A DNA stretch of 64,000 bases, taken from the NCBI RefSeq assembly GCF_030317115.1, contig NZ_JASZYF010000008.1:62001-126000 (forward strand), in the 5' to 3' direction. The notes beneath the pieces are model-generated. The model searched no databases. It saw nothing but the letters and a program-made list of their open reading frames with translations, and was not told the origin of the DNA. The translations under genes and the position numbers were made by a program. The number at the start of each line of letters is the position of its first letter. Within the stretch, counting starts at the first letter, position 1. The stretch is from Variovorax gracilis (GTDB taxonomy: Bacteria > Pseudomonadota > Gammaproteobacteria > Burkholderiales > Burkholderiaceae_C). Positions 50,474 through 59,236 of this stretch are shown piece by piece.

Positions 50474-53400
50474 ATGATGAAGAAGGTCCTGATTGCCAAT
50501 CGCGGCGAGATCGCCGTGCGGCTGGTGCGCGCGCTGCGCGATCTCGGCATCGCGAGCGTCGCCGTCCATGCGAAGGACGATGCCGCCGCACTGCATGTGC
50601 AACTGGCCGACACGGCCGTGGCGCTGGGCGCAACGGGCCCTTCGGCCTATCTCGACATGGCAGCGCTGATTGCCGTCGCACGCGATCACGGATGCGATGC
50701 GGTGCACCCCGGCTATGGCTTCCTGAGCGAGCGTGCCGACTTCGCGCAGGCCTGCGCGGATGCGGGGTTGCGATTCATCGGCCCGACGCCGCAACAGCTG
50801 GTGCTGTTCGGCGACAAGGCGCGCGCTCGCGCGCTGGCCGAGCAGTGCGATGTGCCGGTGATGCCGGGCAGCGCCGGTGCGGTGACCCTGGCCGAGGCGC
50901 AGGCGTTCTTCTCGGCTCAGCAGGCCGAGGGCGCCGGCGTGATGGTCAAGGCCATTGGCGGCGGCGGCGGACGCGGCATGCGGGCGGTGCTGAATGCGGC
51001 CGACCTGCCGGAAGCGCACGCACGCTGCATGTCCGAAGCCAAGGCGGCCTTCGGTGTCGAAGGCGTCTATGTCGAACGCCTGATGCGCAATGCGCGGCAC
51101 ATCGAAGTGCAGGTGCTGGGCGACGGCCATGCGGTGGCGAGCCTCGGCGAGCGCGAGTGCACGCTGCAGCGGCGCTTCCAGAAACTGGTCGAGATTGCGC
51201 CGAGCCCTTCGTTGCCCGAAGCGCTGCGGGAGCAGGTCACGCAGGCTGCACTGCGCATGGCGAAGGCCGTGGGCTACCAGAGCCTGGGTACCTTCGAATT
51301 CCTGGTCGATGAACATTCGACGAAGCTGCCCTACGTGTTCATCGAGGCCAATCCGCGCTTGCAGGTCGAGCACACGGTGACGGAAGCGGTCACGGGGCTC
51401 GACCTGGTCCAGTTGCAGGTCGGCGTGGCGAACGGCCAGACTCTGGCGGACCTGGGCATCGACACCCAGCGCACGGCGGCGCAGCGTGGCTTCGCGGTGC
51501 AGTGGCGCATCAATGCCGAGACGCTCGATGTGCAAGGCAACGCGCGGCCTTCGGGCGGCACGCTGGCGCGCTTCGATCTGCCGGCTGGTCCGGGTGTCCG
51601 CGTCGATTCGCACGGCTATGCGGGCCTGGCGCCCTCGCCGCACTACGACACGCTGCTGGCCAAGCTGATCGTTCACTCATCGTCGCCGCGCTTCGCGGAC
51701 GTGGTGCGGCGATCGCTGCGCGCGCTGGAGGAGTGCCACATCGACGGCATCGCGACCAACCTGGCATTGCTGCGCGCGATCGGCACGCGGCCCGAATTCG
51801 AGACGCAGGCGGTGCACACGCGCTTCGTGGAGGCGCATCTGGCAGATCTGCTGGCGGCTGCCGCGCACATCGGTGATGCGGCCATGAAGGCCGCGCGGCC
51901 TGCCGTGTCCAGAAGCGAAGTGGCGGCGCCGTCGCAGGATGACGATGACGGCCTCGTCGTGAAGGCGCCGATGCCCGCCAAGCTGGTACAGCTCGAAGTG
52001 GATGTCGGCGACATCGTGCCGGCCGGGGCGCAACTCGGCGTGCTCGAAGCAATGAAGATGGAGCACCTTCTGCACGCACCGCTTGCGGGCCGCGTCGTCG
52101 CCTTGCTCTCGCAGCCCGGCGACTATCTGGTCGAAGGGCAGTCGCTGGTCAAGCTCGAAGCGGTGGACGCCCACGCGGTCGAAGCGGAAGCGCTTGCGGA
52201 ACGCGACCTCGACGAGATCCGCCCCGACCTGCAGAAGGTGATCGACCGCCACGCACCGACGCTCGACGCGAACCGGGCGGCCGCGGTGGCAAAGCGCCGA
52301 GCGCAGGGAGGCCGCACCGCGCGCGCCAACATCGCCGACTTGTGCGAGTTGGCCGACGACCCCGGCAACTTCACCGAGTACGGCGCGCTCGCGATCGCGG
52401 CGCAGACGCGCCGCCGCACGTTGGAGGACCTGATCGCCAACACGCCGGCCGACGGCATGGTGACCGGCATCGGCAGCATCAACGCGAAGCAGTTCGGCCC
52501 CGAGAAGTCGCGCTGCGTGGTCATGTCCTACGACTACACCGTGCTCGCGGGCACGCAGGGCATGCGCAACCATCACAAGACCGACCGCATGCTCGGCATC
52601 GCGCACCAGTTGCAATTGCCGGTGGTGCTGTTCGCCGAAGGCGGTGGCGGCCGCCCCGGCGATACCGACATGCCGATCGTCGCCGGGCTGAACAACCACA
52701 CCTTCAGCCAGTTCGCGGCACTGTCGGGCAAGGTGCCGGTGGTGGGCATCGTGCACGGGCGCTGCTTCGCGGGCAATGCGGCGCTGCTGGGATGCGCCGA
52801 CGTGATCATCGCGACGGAGTCGAGCAACATCGGCATGAGCGGCCCCGCGATGATCGAAGGCGGCGGCCTCGGCACCTTCGCACCGGAGCAGATCGGGCCC
52901 AGCAGCGTTCAGTCGCGCAATGGCGTGATCGACATCCTCGTGAAGGACGAGGCGCACGCCGTCGCCGCCGCCAAGCAATACATCTCGTACTTCCAGGGGC
53001 CGACGAGCGATTGGGAATGCGCTGATCAGCGAGCGTTGCGTCATGCGGTGCCGGAAAACCGGTTGCGCGTCTATGACGTGCGCGCCGCGATGCGGGGCGT
53101 CGTCGACACGGGATCGATGCTCGAACTGCGCGCCGGCTTCGGCGCCGGCATCGTGACGGCGCTGGCGCGAATCGAAGGCAAGCCAGTGGGGCTCCTCGCG
53201 AACAACCCGCACCATCTCGGCGGCGCGATCGACGTGGAGGCCGCCGACAAGGCCGCGCGCTTCATGCAGCTTTGCAACGCGCATGGACTGCCGCTGGTGT
53301 CGCTGTGCGACACGCCGGGCTTCATGGTCGGCCCCGAGATCGAGGCGCAGGCGCAGGTGCGCCATGTGTGCCGCATGTTCATGGTCGCATCGCACTTGCG

Positions 53401-53776
53401 GGTGCCGTACTTTGCCGTGGTGCTGCGCAAGGGCTACGGGCTCGGCGCGCAGGCGATGACGGCGGGCGGCTTCGATGCGCCGGTGTTCACCGTGGCGTGG
53501 CCCACGGGCGAGTTCGGCGCGATGGGACTCGAAGGCGCGGTGCGTCTCGGCTTCCGCAAGGAGCTCGAAGCCGCGGCCGAGGGCGCCGAGCGCGACGCGC
53601 TGTTCAAGAAGCTGGTCGCGCAGCAGTACGCCAACGGCGAGGCGATCCACATGGCGCAGACGCTGGAGATCGACGCGGTGATCGATCCGGCCGACACGCG
53701 GGCGTGGCTGGTGCGAGGGCTCGCTTCGGCCGCAGTGGCCCAGCGGCCGGCCACGGCGTACGTCGACACCTGGTAG
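50474..53776 (+). CDS. Single-chain acyl-CoA carboxylase (biotin carboxylase - BCCP - carboxyltransferase)
   Basis: The product is 1100 residues. Residues 1-445 form biotin carboxylase (KKVLIANRGEIAVRLVRALR, HPGYGFLSE, ATP-grasp GGGGGRGMR, EANPRLQVEHTVTE). After a linker, the biotinyl site is VLEAMKMEH with Lys528. Residues about 600-1100 are the carboxyltransferase (EGGGGRPGDTD, LLANNPHHLGGAIDVEAADKAARFMQLC and LCDTPGFMVGPEIE). All three functions in one polypeptide match the single-chain long-chain acyl-CoA carboxylases (LCC) described from mycobacteria and some proteobacteria. Substrate specificity is uncertain. The ATG has an AAGGA site. Confidence 0.93.
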   Translation: MMKKVLIANRGEIAVRLVRALRDLGIASVAVHAKDDAAALHVQLADTAVALGATGPSAYLDMAALIAVARDHGCDAVHPGYGFLSERADFAQACADAGLRFIGPTPQQLVLFGDKARARALAEQCDVPVMPGSAGAVTLAEAQAFFSAQQAEGAGVMVKAIGGGGGRGMRAVLNAADLPEAHARCMSEAKAAFGVEGVYVERLMRNARHIEVQVLGDGHAVASLGERECTLQRRFQKLVEIAPSPSLPEALREQVTQAALRMAKAVGYQSLGTFEFLVDEHSTKLPYVFIEANPRLQVEHTVTEAVTGLDLVQLQVGVANGQTLADLGIDTQRTAAQRGFAVQWRINAETLDVQGNARPSGGTLARFDLPAGPGVRVDSHGYAGLAPSPHYDTLLAKLIVHSSSPRFADVVRRSLRALEECHIDGIATNLALLRAIGTRPEFETQAVHTRFVEAHLADLLAAAAHIGDAAMKAARPAVSRSEVAAPSQDDDDGLVVKAPMPAKLVQLEVDVGDIVPAGAQLGVLEAMKMEHLLHAPLAGRVVALLSQPGDYLVEGQSLVKLEAVDAHAVEAEALAERDLDEIRPDLQKVIDRHAPTLDANRAAAVAKRRAQGGRTARANIADLCELADDPGNFTEYGALAIAAQTRRRTLEDLIANTPADGMVTGIGSINAKQFGPEKSRCVVMSYDYTVLAGTQGMRNHHKTDRMLGIAHQLQLPVVLFAEGGGGRPGDTDMPIVAGLNNHTFSQFAALSGKVPVVGIVHGRCFAGNAALLGCADVIIATESSNIGMSGPAMIEGGGLGTFAPEQIGPSSVQSRNGVIDILVKDEAHAVAAAKQYISYFQGPTSDWECADQRALRHAVPENRLRVYDVRAAMRGVVDTGSMLELRAGFGAGIVTALARIEGKPVGLLANNPHHLGGAIDVEAADKAARFMQLCNAHGLPLVSLCDTPGFMVGPEIEAQAQVRHVCRMFMVASHLRVPYFAVVLRKGYGLGAQAMTAGGFDAPVFTVAWPTGEFGAMGLEGAVRLGFRKELEAAAEGAERDALFKKLVAQQYANGEAIHMAQTLEIDAVIDPADTRAWLVRGLASAAVAQRPATAYVDTW

Positions 53777-53887
53777 GACGCTGCAAGAAGGGTCGACACA
53801 GCTCTACACAACACTTCGCTCGCGGCTTACAGGCAGTTCACATGGGGCAGGGAGGATGAAGCTTCCAACAACTCAAAGGAGTTACCC

Positions 53888-54262
53888 ATGAAAAAACTCG
53901 CAATCTCTTTCGCGATGGGCGCCGCTTCCCTGTTGTCGCTGGGCGCCGTGATGGTGCCGACCGCGGCACAGGCGCAGGCCGTGGTCTCGGTCCGCGTGGC
54001 GCCGCCGCCGGCACGCTATGAGCGCGTGCCCCCGCCGCGTCCGGGTTATGTCTGGGCTCCCGGCCACTATGAGTGGAACCACGGCCGCTATGTCTGGAAT
54101 CGCGGCAACTGGATGCGTGCAAGGGAGGGCTATGCGTACCGCGCGCCGCAATGGCAGGAGCGCGGTGGCCACTGGGAATACCAGGCCGGGCGCTGGGACA
54201 ACGACCGTGACGGCGTGCCGAACCGGTATGACCGCAAGCCGAACAATCCCTCGCGAAGCTGA
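53888..54262 (+). CDS. YXWGXW/BcpO-like exported repeat protein
   Basis: The product is 124 residues. It has a signal peptide ending SAQAQAV and a proline-rich start VRVAPPPARYERVPPPRPG. It then has short aromatic repeats of the Y-x-W-x-P-G-H-Y-x-W-N type (YVWAPGHYEWNHGRYVWNRGNWM, QWQERGGHWEYQAGRW). Such YXWGXW repeat proteins are found in the periplasm or outer membrane of betaproteobacteria; no function is established. The end GVPNRYDRKPNNPSRS is charged. It has a good aaaggag site and its own terminator, so it is monocistronic. Confidence 0.85.
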   Translation: MKKLAISFAMGAASLLSLGAVMVPTAAQAQAVVSVRVAPPPARYERVPPPRPGYVWAPGHYEWNHGRYVWNRGNWMRAREGYAYRAPQWQERGGHWEYQAGRWDNDRDGVPNRYDRKPNNPSRS

Positions 54263-54290
54263 GGCGGGTGACCGGCCTTCAGGCTGAGCG

Positions 54291-54327
54291 AAAAGCCGGC
54301 CATGCGGAATGCATGGGCCGGCTTTTT
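54291..54327 (+). terminator. Rho-independent terminator after the YXWGXW protein
   Basis: A stem aaaagccggcc (54291-54301) pairs with ggccggctttt across a loop, followed by a run of seven T. It lies 28 bases after the stop and serves the + strand gene; the stem's A-rich left side may also help the convergent lrgB gene. Confidence 0.9.
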
Positions 54328-54350
54328 TTATCTGTGCTGAAAGGATCGGC

Positions 54351-55076
54351 TCAGAAGAGCTTGAACACCAGCGGCATCAGCAAGGCCGCGAGCACCACCT
54401 GCATTCCCAGCGCGAGACCGGCATAGGCGCCGGCATCGGCATCGACATGAAGCGCCCGGGCCGCGCCGATGCCGTGCGCGGCGGTGCCCAGCCCGAAACC
54501 GCGCGCGGCGAAGCCCTGGGCGCTGGTGCTGATGCGGAGCGCGTCAAAGAGGTACTTGCCCGAGAGCGCGCCGATCATCCCGGTGAGCACCGCGAACACG
54601 GCCGAGAGCGCCGGGATGCCGCCGATCTTCTCCGCGATGCCCATCGCCACCGGTGCCGTCACCGACTTGGGCGCGAGCGACAGGACGACGTCGTGCGGCA
54701 GGCCCATCGCCCAGCCGAGCGCCACGGCCGACCCGCCCGCGGCAGCGCCGCCGAGCAGCGAAGCAAGCAGCAACCGCCCGAAGCGCGCGCGCAACTCGGC
54801 ACGACGCTGCCACAGCGGCCATGCCAGTGCGACGACGGCCGGGCCCAACAGGAAGTGGATGAACTGCGCGCCTGCGAAGTAGGTCGGGTAGTCCACATGC
54901 GTGAGCAGCAATCCGCTCGCCAGCACCACCACCGACCACAGCACCGGGTTGGCCCACGGCGCGCCGCCGGCCTTCATGTATGCCGCGTTCGCAAGCAAGT
55001 ACACGACCAGCGTGGCGGTCAGCCCGAACAGCGGCGTGGCGGAAAGATAGATCCAGAGTTCGACGAAGCGGGGCAT
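54351..55076 (-). CDS. lrgB: LrgB/CidB-family membrane protein
   Basis: The product is 241 residues with about seven hydrophobic segments. Typical LrgB motifs are LLGPAVVALAWPLWQRR, ALGWAMGLPHDVVLSLAPKSVTAPVAMGIAEKIGG and FGLGTAAHGIGAARAL near the C terminus. With LrgA, LrgB proteins act in cell-lysis control or, in some bacteria, in export of pyruvate or glycolate. Its ATG is four bases after the lrgA stop, so the pair is co-translated. A glycolate-oxidase-like gene upstream makes a 2-hydroxyacid transport link possible but unproven. Confidence 0.9.
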   Translation of the reverse strand: MPRFVELWIYLSATPLFGLTATLVVYLLANAAYMKAGGAPWANPVLWSVVVLASGLLLTHVDYPTYFAGAQFIHFLLGPAVVALAWPLWQRRAELRARFGRLLLASLLGGAAAGGSAVALGWAMGLPHDVVLSLAPKSVTAPVAMGIAEKIGGIPALSAVFAVLTGMIGALSGKYLFDALRISTSAQGFAARGFGLGTAAHGIGAARALHVDADAGAYAGLALGMQVVLAALLMPLVFKLF

Positions 55077-55080
55077 GCGC

Positions 55081-55428
55081 TCAGGCCTCTCGCTTGCGGT
55101 CGGGCCAGTAGAGCACCAGCGCGGTGACGCCGAGTCCGATCCACGTCGACAGCGCGATGATGACCAGCATGCGGCCGCCGTACTGACCCAGCAGCGCGAG
55201 GTGCGTCATGACGCCGACGCCGACCGGCACGAAGAGCAGCGAGAGATGTGTCAGCAGAAAGCCCGCGCATTCGGCCACCGGCTTGCGCACGACTTCGAAG
55301 CGAAGTCCCGCGAGCATCAGCATCATGCCGAGCACCGGCCCGGGCAAAGGAAGCGACAAGCCGCGTGAAAGCAACTCCCCTACCGACTGGAACACCAACA
55401 ACCAGGCCATGCCGCGCAAGCCATTCAT
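55081..55428 (-). CDS. lrgA: CidA/LrgA-family membrane protein
   Basis: The product is 115 residues with four hydrophobic segments: WLLVFQSVGELLSRG, PLPGPVLGMMLMLAGL, FLLTHLSLLFVPVGVGVMTHLALLG and VIIALSTWIGLGVTALVLYW. The PLPGPVLGMMLML and LLFVPVGVG motifs are diagnostic of the holin-like CidA/LrgA family. It is first in the lrgAB operon. The start at 55428 is directly after a repeat copy; extended frames read into the repeat and were rejected. Confidence 0.92.
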   Translation of the reverse strand: MNGLRGMAWLLVFQSVGELLSRGLSLPLPGPVLGMMLMLAGLRFEVVRKPVAECAGFLLTHLSLLFVPVGVGVMTHLALLGQYGGRMLVIIALSTWIGLGVTALVLYWPDRKREA

Positions 55429-55430
55429 TG

Positions 55431-55521
55431 GCCCACCCCCAGGCTTGCCCACTGCGTGTGGCCGCCCACCCCCTTCGAGGGGGCGTCGCCTGCGGCCCGG
55501 CAAAGCCGGTTCCGCGGCAAC
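55431..55521 (-). repeat. Intergenic repeat, inverted copy between glcD-like and lrgA
   Basis: Reading the - strand, this copy runs from gccggaaccggctttgccgg-type sequence to gcaagcctgggggtgggc, matching the family. It sits between the lrgA start (55428) and the glcD-like stop (55543), so it occupies the promoter region of lrgAB. Confidence 0.88.
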
Positions 55522-55542
55522 CTCCGTTTGGGTGTATTCATT

Positions 55543-57048
55543 TCAGAAGCGGGGGAGATCGGCGAAGGGCTGTGCCTGTCCGCCGCGGAACACTTGCTTG
55601 CCGTACTCCGCACAGCGCTGCAGCGTGGGGATGACCTTGCCGGGGTTCAGCAGTCCGGCCGGATCGAAGGCGCGCTTGACGCCGAACATCTGCTCGTTCT
55701 CGGCGGCGGTGAACTGAACGCACATGCTGTTGAGCTTCTCGACGCCCACGCCGTGCTCGCCCGATACCGTCCCGCCCATGGCGACGCTGGTCTCCAGGAT
55801 GTCCGCACCGAAGAGTTCGCAGCGATGCAGTTCGTCCGGGTCGTTGGCATCGAACAGCACCAGCGGATGCAGGTTGCCATCGCCCGCGTGGAACACGTTG
55901 CAGCAGCGCAGGTTGTACTTCTTCTCCATCTCCTGGATGGCGAGCAGGATGTCGGCCAGGCGCTTGCGCGGGATGGTCGAGTCCAGGCACATGTAGTCGG
56001 GGCTGATGCGGCCGGAGGCCGGGAAGGCGTTCTTGCGGCCGCTCCAGAACTTGAGGCGCTCGTCCTCGTTCTCGCTCACCGCGATGGCCGTCGCTCCGCA
56101 GCCGCGCAGGACGTCGGTCATGCGGCCGATTTCCTCCTCGACTTCCTCGGGCGTGCCGTCGGATTCGCAAAGGAGGATCGCCGCGGCCTCCAGGTCGTAG
56201 CCCGCGCGCACGAAATCCTCGACGGCGGCGGTCATCGGCTTGTCCATCATCTCCAGGCCGGCGGGGATGATGCCGGCGGCGATCACGGCGGCCACGGCGT
56301 CGCCCGCTTTGCGCACGTCGTCGAAGCTGGCCATGATGCAGCGCGCCAACTGCGGCTTGGGCACGAGCTTGACGGTGACCTCGGTCGTCACTGCCAGCAT
56401 GCCTTCGCTGCCGATCACGAGCGCCAGCAGGTCGAGCCCGGCGCAGTCGAGCGCCTCGCCGCCGAATTCGACAGGGTCGCCCTCGGCCGTGAAACCGCGC
56501 ACGCGCAGCACGTTGTGCAGCGTCAAGCCGTACTTGAGGCAGTGCACGCCGCCCGAGTTCTCCGCCACGTTGCCGCCGATGGTGCAGGCGATCTGGCTCG
56601 AAGGATCGGGCGCGTAATAGAGGCCGAAGGGGGCCGCCGCCTCGCTGATCGCGAGATTGCGCACGCCGCATTGCACGACGGCGGTGCGGCTGACCGGGTC
56701 GACCTTGAGGATGCGGTTGAACTTGGCGAGCGAGAGCGTCACGCCCACGGCATTGGGCATCGCGCCGCCGGACAGTCCCGTGCCCGCGCCGCGCGCCACG
56801 ACCGGCACGCCGAGCGAATGGCAGGTCTTGAGCACGGCCTGGACCTGGGCCTCGTCCTCTGGCAGCGCGACCACCAGGGGCCTTTGCCGGTAGGCGGTGA
56901 GGCCGTCGCATTCGTAGGGCGTGGTGTCTTCGTCGTTGGACAGCACCGCATGCGACGGCAGACTGGCCCGCAAGGCACTCACGACCCTGGCTCGAAGCTC
57001 CGTGCGGGCGGGCGAAGCGACCGGGGGTTCCACCGTCTCAGTGTTCAT
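55543..57048 (-). CDS. FAD-linked 2-hydroxyacid oxidase (GlcD-like)
   Basis: The product is 501 residues. The vanillyl-alcohol-oxidase-type FAD-binding domain has VPVVARGAGTGLSGGAMPNAVG near residue 80 and CTIGGNVAENSGGVHCLKYGLT near 150. The C-terminal part ends with VFHAGDGNLHPLVLFD and VSGEHGVGVEKL, typical of GlcD/D-lactate dehydrogenase proteins. It oxidises a 2-hydroxyacid such as glycolate or D-lactate. The GlcE and GlcF partners are not here, so it may be a single-subunit oxidase or pair with distant genes. Its ATG overlaps the LysR gene's stop by four bases. Confidence 0.9.
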   Translation of the reverse strand: MNTETVEPPVASPARTELRARVVSALRASLPSHAVLSNDEDTTPYECDGLTAYRQRPLVVALPEDEAQVQAVLKTCHSLGVPVVARGAGTGLSGGAMPNAVGVTLSLAKFNRILKVDPVSRTAVVQCGVRNLAISEAAAPFGLYYAPDPSSQIACTIGGNVAENSGGVHCLKYGLTLHNVLRVRGFTAEGDPVEFGGEALDCAGLDLLALVIGSEGMLAVTTEVTVKLVPKPQLARCIMASFDDVRKAGDAVAAVIAAGIIPAGLEMMDKPMTAAVEDFVRAGYDLEAAAILLCESDGTPEEVEEEIGRMTDVLRGCGATAIAVSENEDERLKFWSGRKNAFPASGRISPDYMCLDSTIPRKRLADILLAIQEMEKKYNLRCCNVFHAGDGNLHPLVLFDANDPDELHRCELFGADILETSVAMGGTVSGEHGVGVEKLNSMCVQFTAAENEQMFGVKRAFDPAGLLNPGKVIPTLQRCAEYGKQVFRGGQAQPFADLPRF

Positions 57049-57983
57049 GCCGCCATTGTGTACGCCTTGGTCGATGAAGGCGCCGATCCGAAGCTGAAAA
57101 CACCGGCCGCGGCGAGCTTGCCGGCTTCCGCCCGCACCACGTCGGCGACCACGGCGATGGCCGAGTTCTGCGCCCGTTCGATGCGCGTCGCCAGCATCAG
57201 CATGCGGTGCAACTGCACGCCGGAGACTTCGGACAGGCGCACGGTGTCCATGCGCTGTTCCTTGAAGACCGACACCGGCATGACGGTTGCCCACCGCCCC
57301 TGCCGCACCAGCTCGCGGATGGCATCGACCGAGTCGATCTCGGCCTGGATGTTCAGGCGTGTCCCGAGGGGAGCGAGGGTGCGCTCCACGATGCCGCGAT
57401 GCAGCCGTGTCATCAGCAGCGGCACCTTCGCAAGCGTGGCCAGCGGCACCACCGGCGGCATGTTGCGATCCGCGGGTGTGATGAGCGCGAAGGGTTCGGC
57501 CAGCAGCGGCTGATGGGCGAGGGTGCGGTTGGGCTCGGGGTTGGTGACCACGGCCATGTCGATCCGTCCGCGTTCCAGGCTTTCCAGCAGTTGCGGCGTG
57601 AACGCCTCGCGCACGACCAGCCGGACGCCGGCCAGGCCGTGGTGGCAGCGCTCGAACACGCCCGGCAGCAGGACCCGGGTGAGCGTGGGCGACACGCCGA
57701 GCACGACGGTGGACTCCGAGGTCGCATCGCCGCTCGTCAGCAGTTGGCGTACGCGCGCCGATTCGGCCAGCATGCGCTGCGCGGATTCGTAGAGCGTCGC
57801 GCCTTCCTGCGTCAGCCGCACGCCGCGCGGGCCGCGCTGCAGCAACTGCACGCCCAGTTCCGCCTCCAGGTCGCGCAACTGGCGGGTCAGCGCGGATTGG
57901 GCGATGGACAGCGCCGTGGCCGCCGCCGTGAAGCCGCCAGCGTCCGCGATGGCGACGAAATAGCGCAGGGTCCGAAGATTCAT
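57045..57983 (-). CDS. LysR-family regulator of the hydroxyacid genes
   Basis: The product is 312 residues. The HTH is in MNLRTLRYFVAIADAGGFTAAATALSIAQSALTRQLRDLEAELGVQLLQR. The C-terminal effector domain follows (TVVLGVSPTLTRVLLPGVF, RIDMAVVTNPEP). Unusually for LysR genes, it is co-directional with and overlaps the oxidase gene by four bases, so both are one transcript. It is divergent from the Ldh-family gene with 156 bases between, where a palindrome precedes a good promoter. A 2-hydroxyacid inducer is the simplest guess. An upstream in-frame Met at 58007 is an alternative start. Confidence 0.9.
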   Translation of the reverse strand: MNLRTLRYFVAIADAGGFTAAATALSIAQSALTRQLRDLEAELGVQLLQRGPRGVRLTQEGATLYESAQRMLAESARVRQLLTSGDATSESTVVLGVSPTLTRVLLPGVFERCHHGLAGVRLVVREAFTPQLLESLERGRIDMAVVTNPEPNRTLAHQPLLAEPFALITPADRNMPPVVPLATLAKVPLLMTRLHRGIVERTLAPLGTRLNIQAEIDSVDAIRELVRQGRWATVMPVSVFKEQRMDTVRLSEVSGVQLHRMLMLATRIERAQNSAIAVVADVVRAEAGKLAAAGVFSFGSAPSSTKAYTMAA

Positions 57984-58024
57984 GGCGGGCGCCTTGGGGT
58001 TGAGCAATCGCAGAATGATATGGC

Positions 58025-58071
58025 TGCGAACCGATTCGGCATTGGACGTTGGTGCGCCCCTTACCTAGACT
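58025..58071 (+). promoter_or_regulatory. Candidate LysR operator and promoter for the Ldh-family gene
   Basis: The palindrome-like tgcgaaccgattcggca (58025-58041, arms cgaa/ttcg) lies just upstream of TTGGAC (58042-58047), an 18-base spacer and TAGACT (58066-58071). An operator just upstream of the -35 is the geometry used by LysR activators. Confidence 0.5.
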
Positions 58072-58139
58072 GCGTCCGAAATCATTAGCACGGAGACAAG
58101 GCCGGGGCGCGGCGCGCTGCGGAAGCCCCGCCAAGAAGA

Positions 58140-59204
58140 ATGACGACCGATAGCAAAAGCATATGGATTTCCAGTGAGCGCCTGAAGCGCTTCACAGCCG
58201 CCGCGCTGGTGCGTGTCGGCCTGCCGGCCGCCGACGCCGACTGCGTCGCCGGGCTCATGGCCGAGGCCGACCTCCAGGGCTCGGACGGCCACGGGATCAT
58301 CCGGCTGCCGCAGTACGTGCAGCGCATCGAGTCGGGCGGCATCAATGTCCGTCCCGATATCCGCGTGGTCGAGGAGCGCGCCGCCATGGCGGTGGTGGAC
58401 GGCGACAACGGCATGGGCCATCTCGTGGTGTCGCAGGCGGTGCGCATCGCGATCGAGAAGGCGCGCAGTGCGGGGGTCGCCTGGGTGGGCACGCGCCACA
58501 GCAACCACGCAGGGCCGGCCTCGCTCTACGCGCGCATGCCGGTGGCGCACGACATGATCGGGCTGTACTTCGCGGTCGGCAATGCCAACCACCTGCCGCC
58601 TTGGGGCGGCATGGAGATGCTGCTGTCGACCAACCCGATCGCCGCCGGCATTCCTGCCGGCGAGGAGCCGGCCGTGGTGCTGGACATGGCGACCACCGTC
58701 GCGGCCTACGGCAAGGTGAAGGCCAAGGCGAAGCGGGGCGAGCAGATGCCCGAAGGCTGGATGATCGACCGCGAAGGGCGCCCGCTCACCGACCCCCGGC
58801 GCGCACACGAGGGCTTCCTGATGCCCATCGGGGGCCACAAGGGGTATGGCCTGGCGCTCATCGTGGGGCTGCTGGCGGGCACGCTGCAGGGCGCGGCGAT
58901 GGGGCGCGACCTCGTCGACTTCAACGCCGACCACGTCACGCCGACCAACACCGGCCAGGCGATCCTGGTGATCGATCTGGCGGCCTTTGGTGGCGCGGGA
59001 CCCTTCAAGGCGTCCGTCGATGCGCTGGTGCGCGACATTCGCAACAGCGAGCGCCTGCCGGGTGTCGAGCGCATCTGGCTGCCGGGCGAGCAGAGCCACG
59101 GCCGGCGTGCGGCGTACGAGAAGAGCGGCGTGCCGGTCGCGGCCGCGCTGGTCGACGATCTCGACCAGCTGGCCTCGCGCCTCGGCATCCCCGCGCTGCG
59201 CTGA
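58140..59204 (+). CDS. Ldh-family (malate/L-lactate/sulfolactate) dehydrogenase
   Basis: The product is 354 residues. It begins with the typical LKRFTAAALVRVGLPAADADCVAGLMAEADLQGSDGHGIIRLPQYVQRIESGGI. It continues with GVAWVGTRHSNHAGPASLYA, the catalytic-His region, and GGHKGYGLALIVGLLAGTLQGAAMG, the C-terminal nucleotide-binding region. The family (type 2 malate/lactate dehydrogenases) reduces or oxidises 2-oxo/2-hydroxy acids such as malate, sulfolactate and ureidoglycolate with NAD(P). It starts an operon with the Bug-type binding protein, 32 bases downstream. Confidence 0.9.
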   Translation: MTTDSKSIWISSERLKRFTAAALVRVGLPAADADCVAGLMAEADLQGSDGHGIIRLPQYVQRIESGGINVRPDIRVVEERAAMAVVDGDNGMGHLVVSQAVRIAIEKARSAGVAWVGTRHSNHAGPASLYARMPVAHDMIGLYFAVGNANHLPPWGGMEMLLSTNPIAAGIPAGEEPAVVLDMATTVAAYGKVKAKAKRGEQMPEGWMIDREGRPLTDPRRAHEGFLMPIGGHKGYGLALIVGLLAGTLQGAAMGRDLVDFNADHVTPTNTGQAILVIDLAAFGGAGPFKASVDALVRDIRNSERLPGVERIWLPGEQSHGRRAAYEKSGVPVAAALVDDLDQLASRLGIPALR

Positions 59205-59236
59205 ACCGCAATGAAAAAGAACGGAGACAACCCCAC

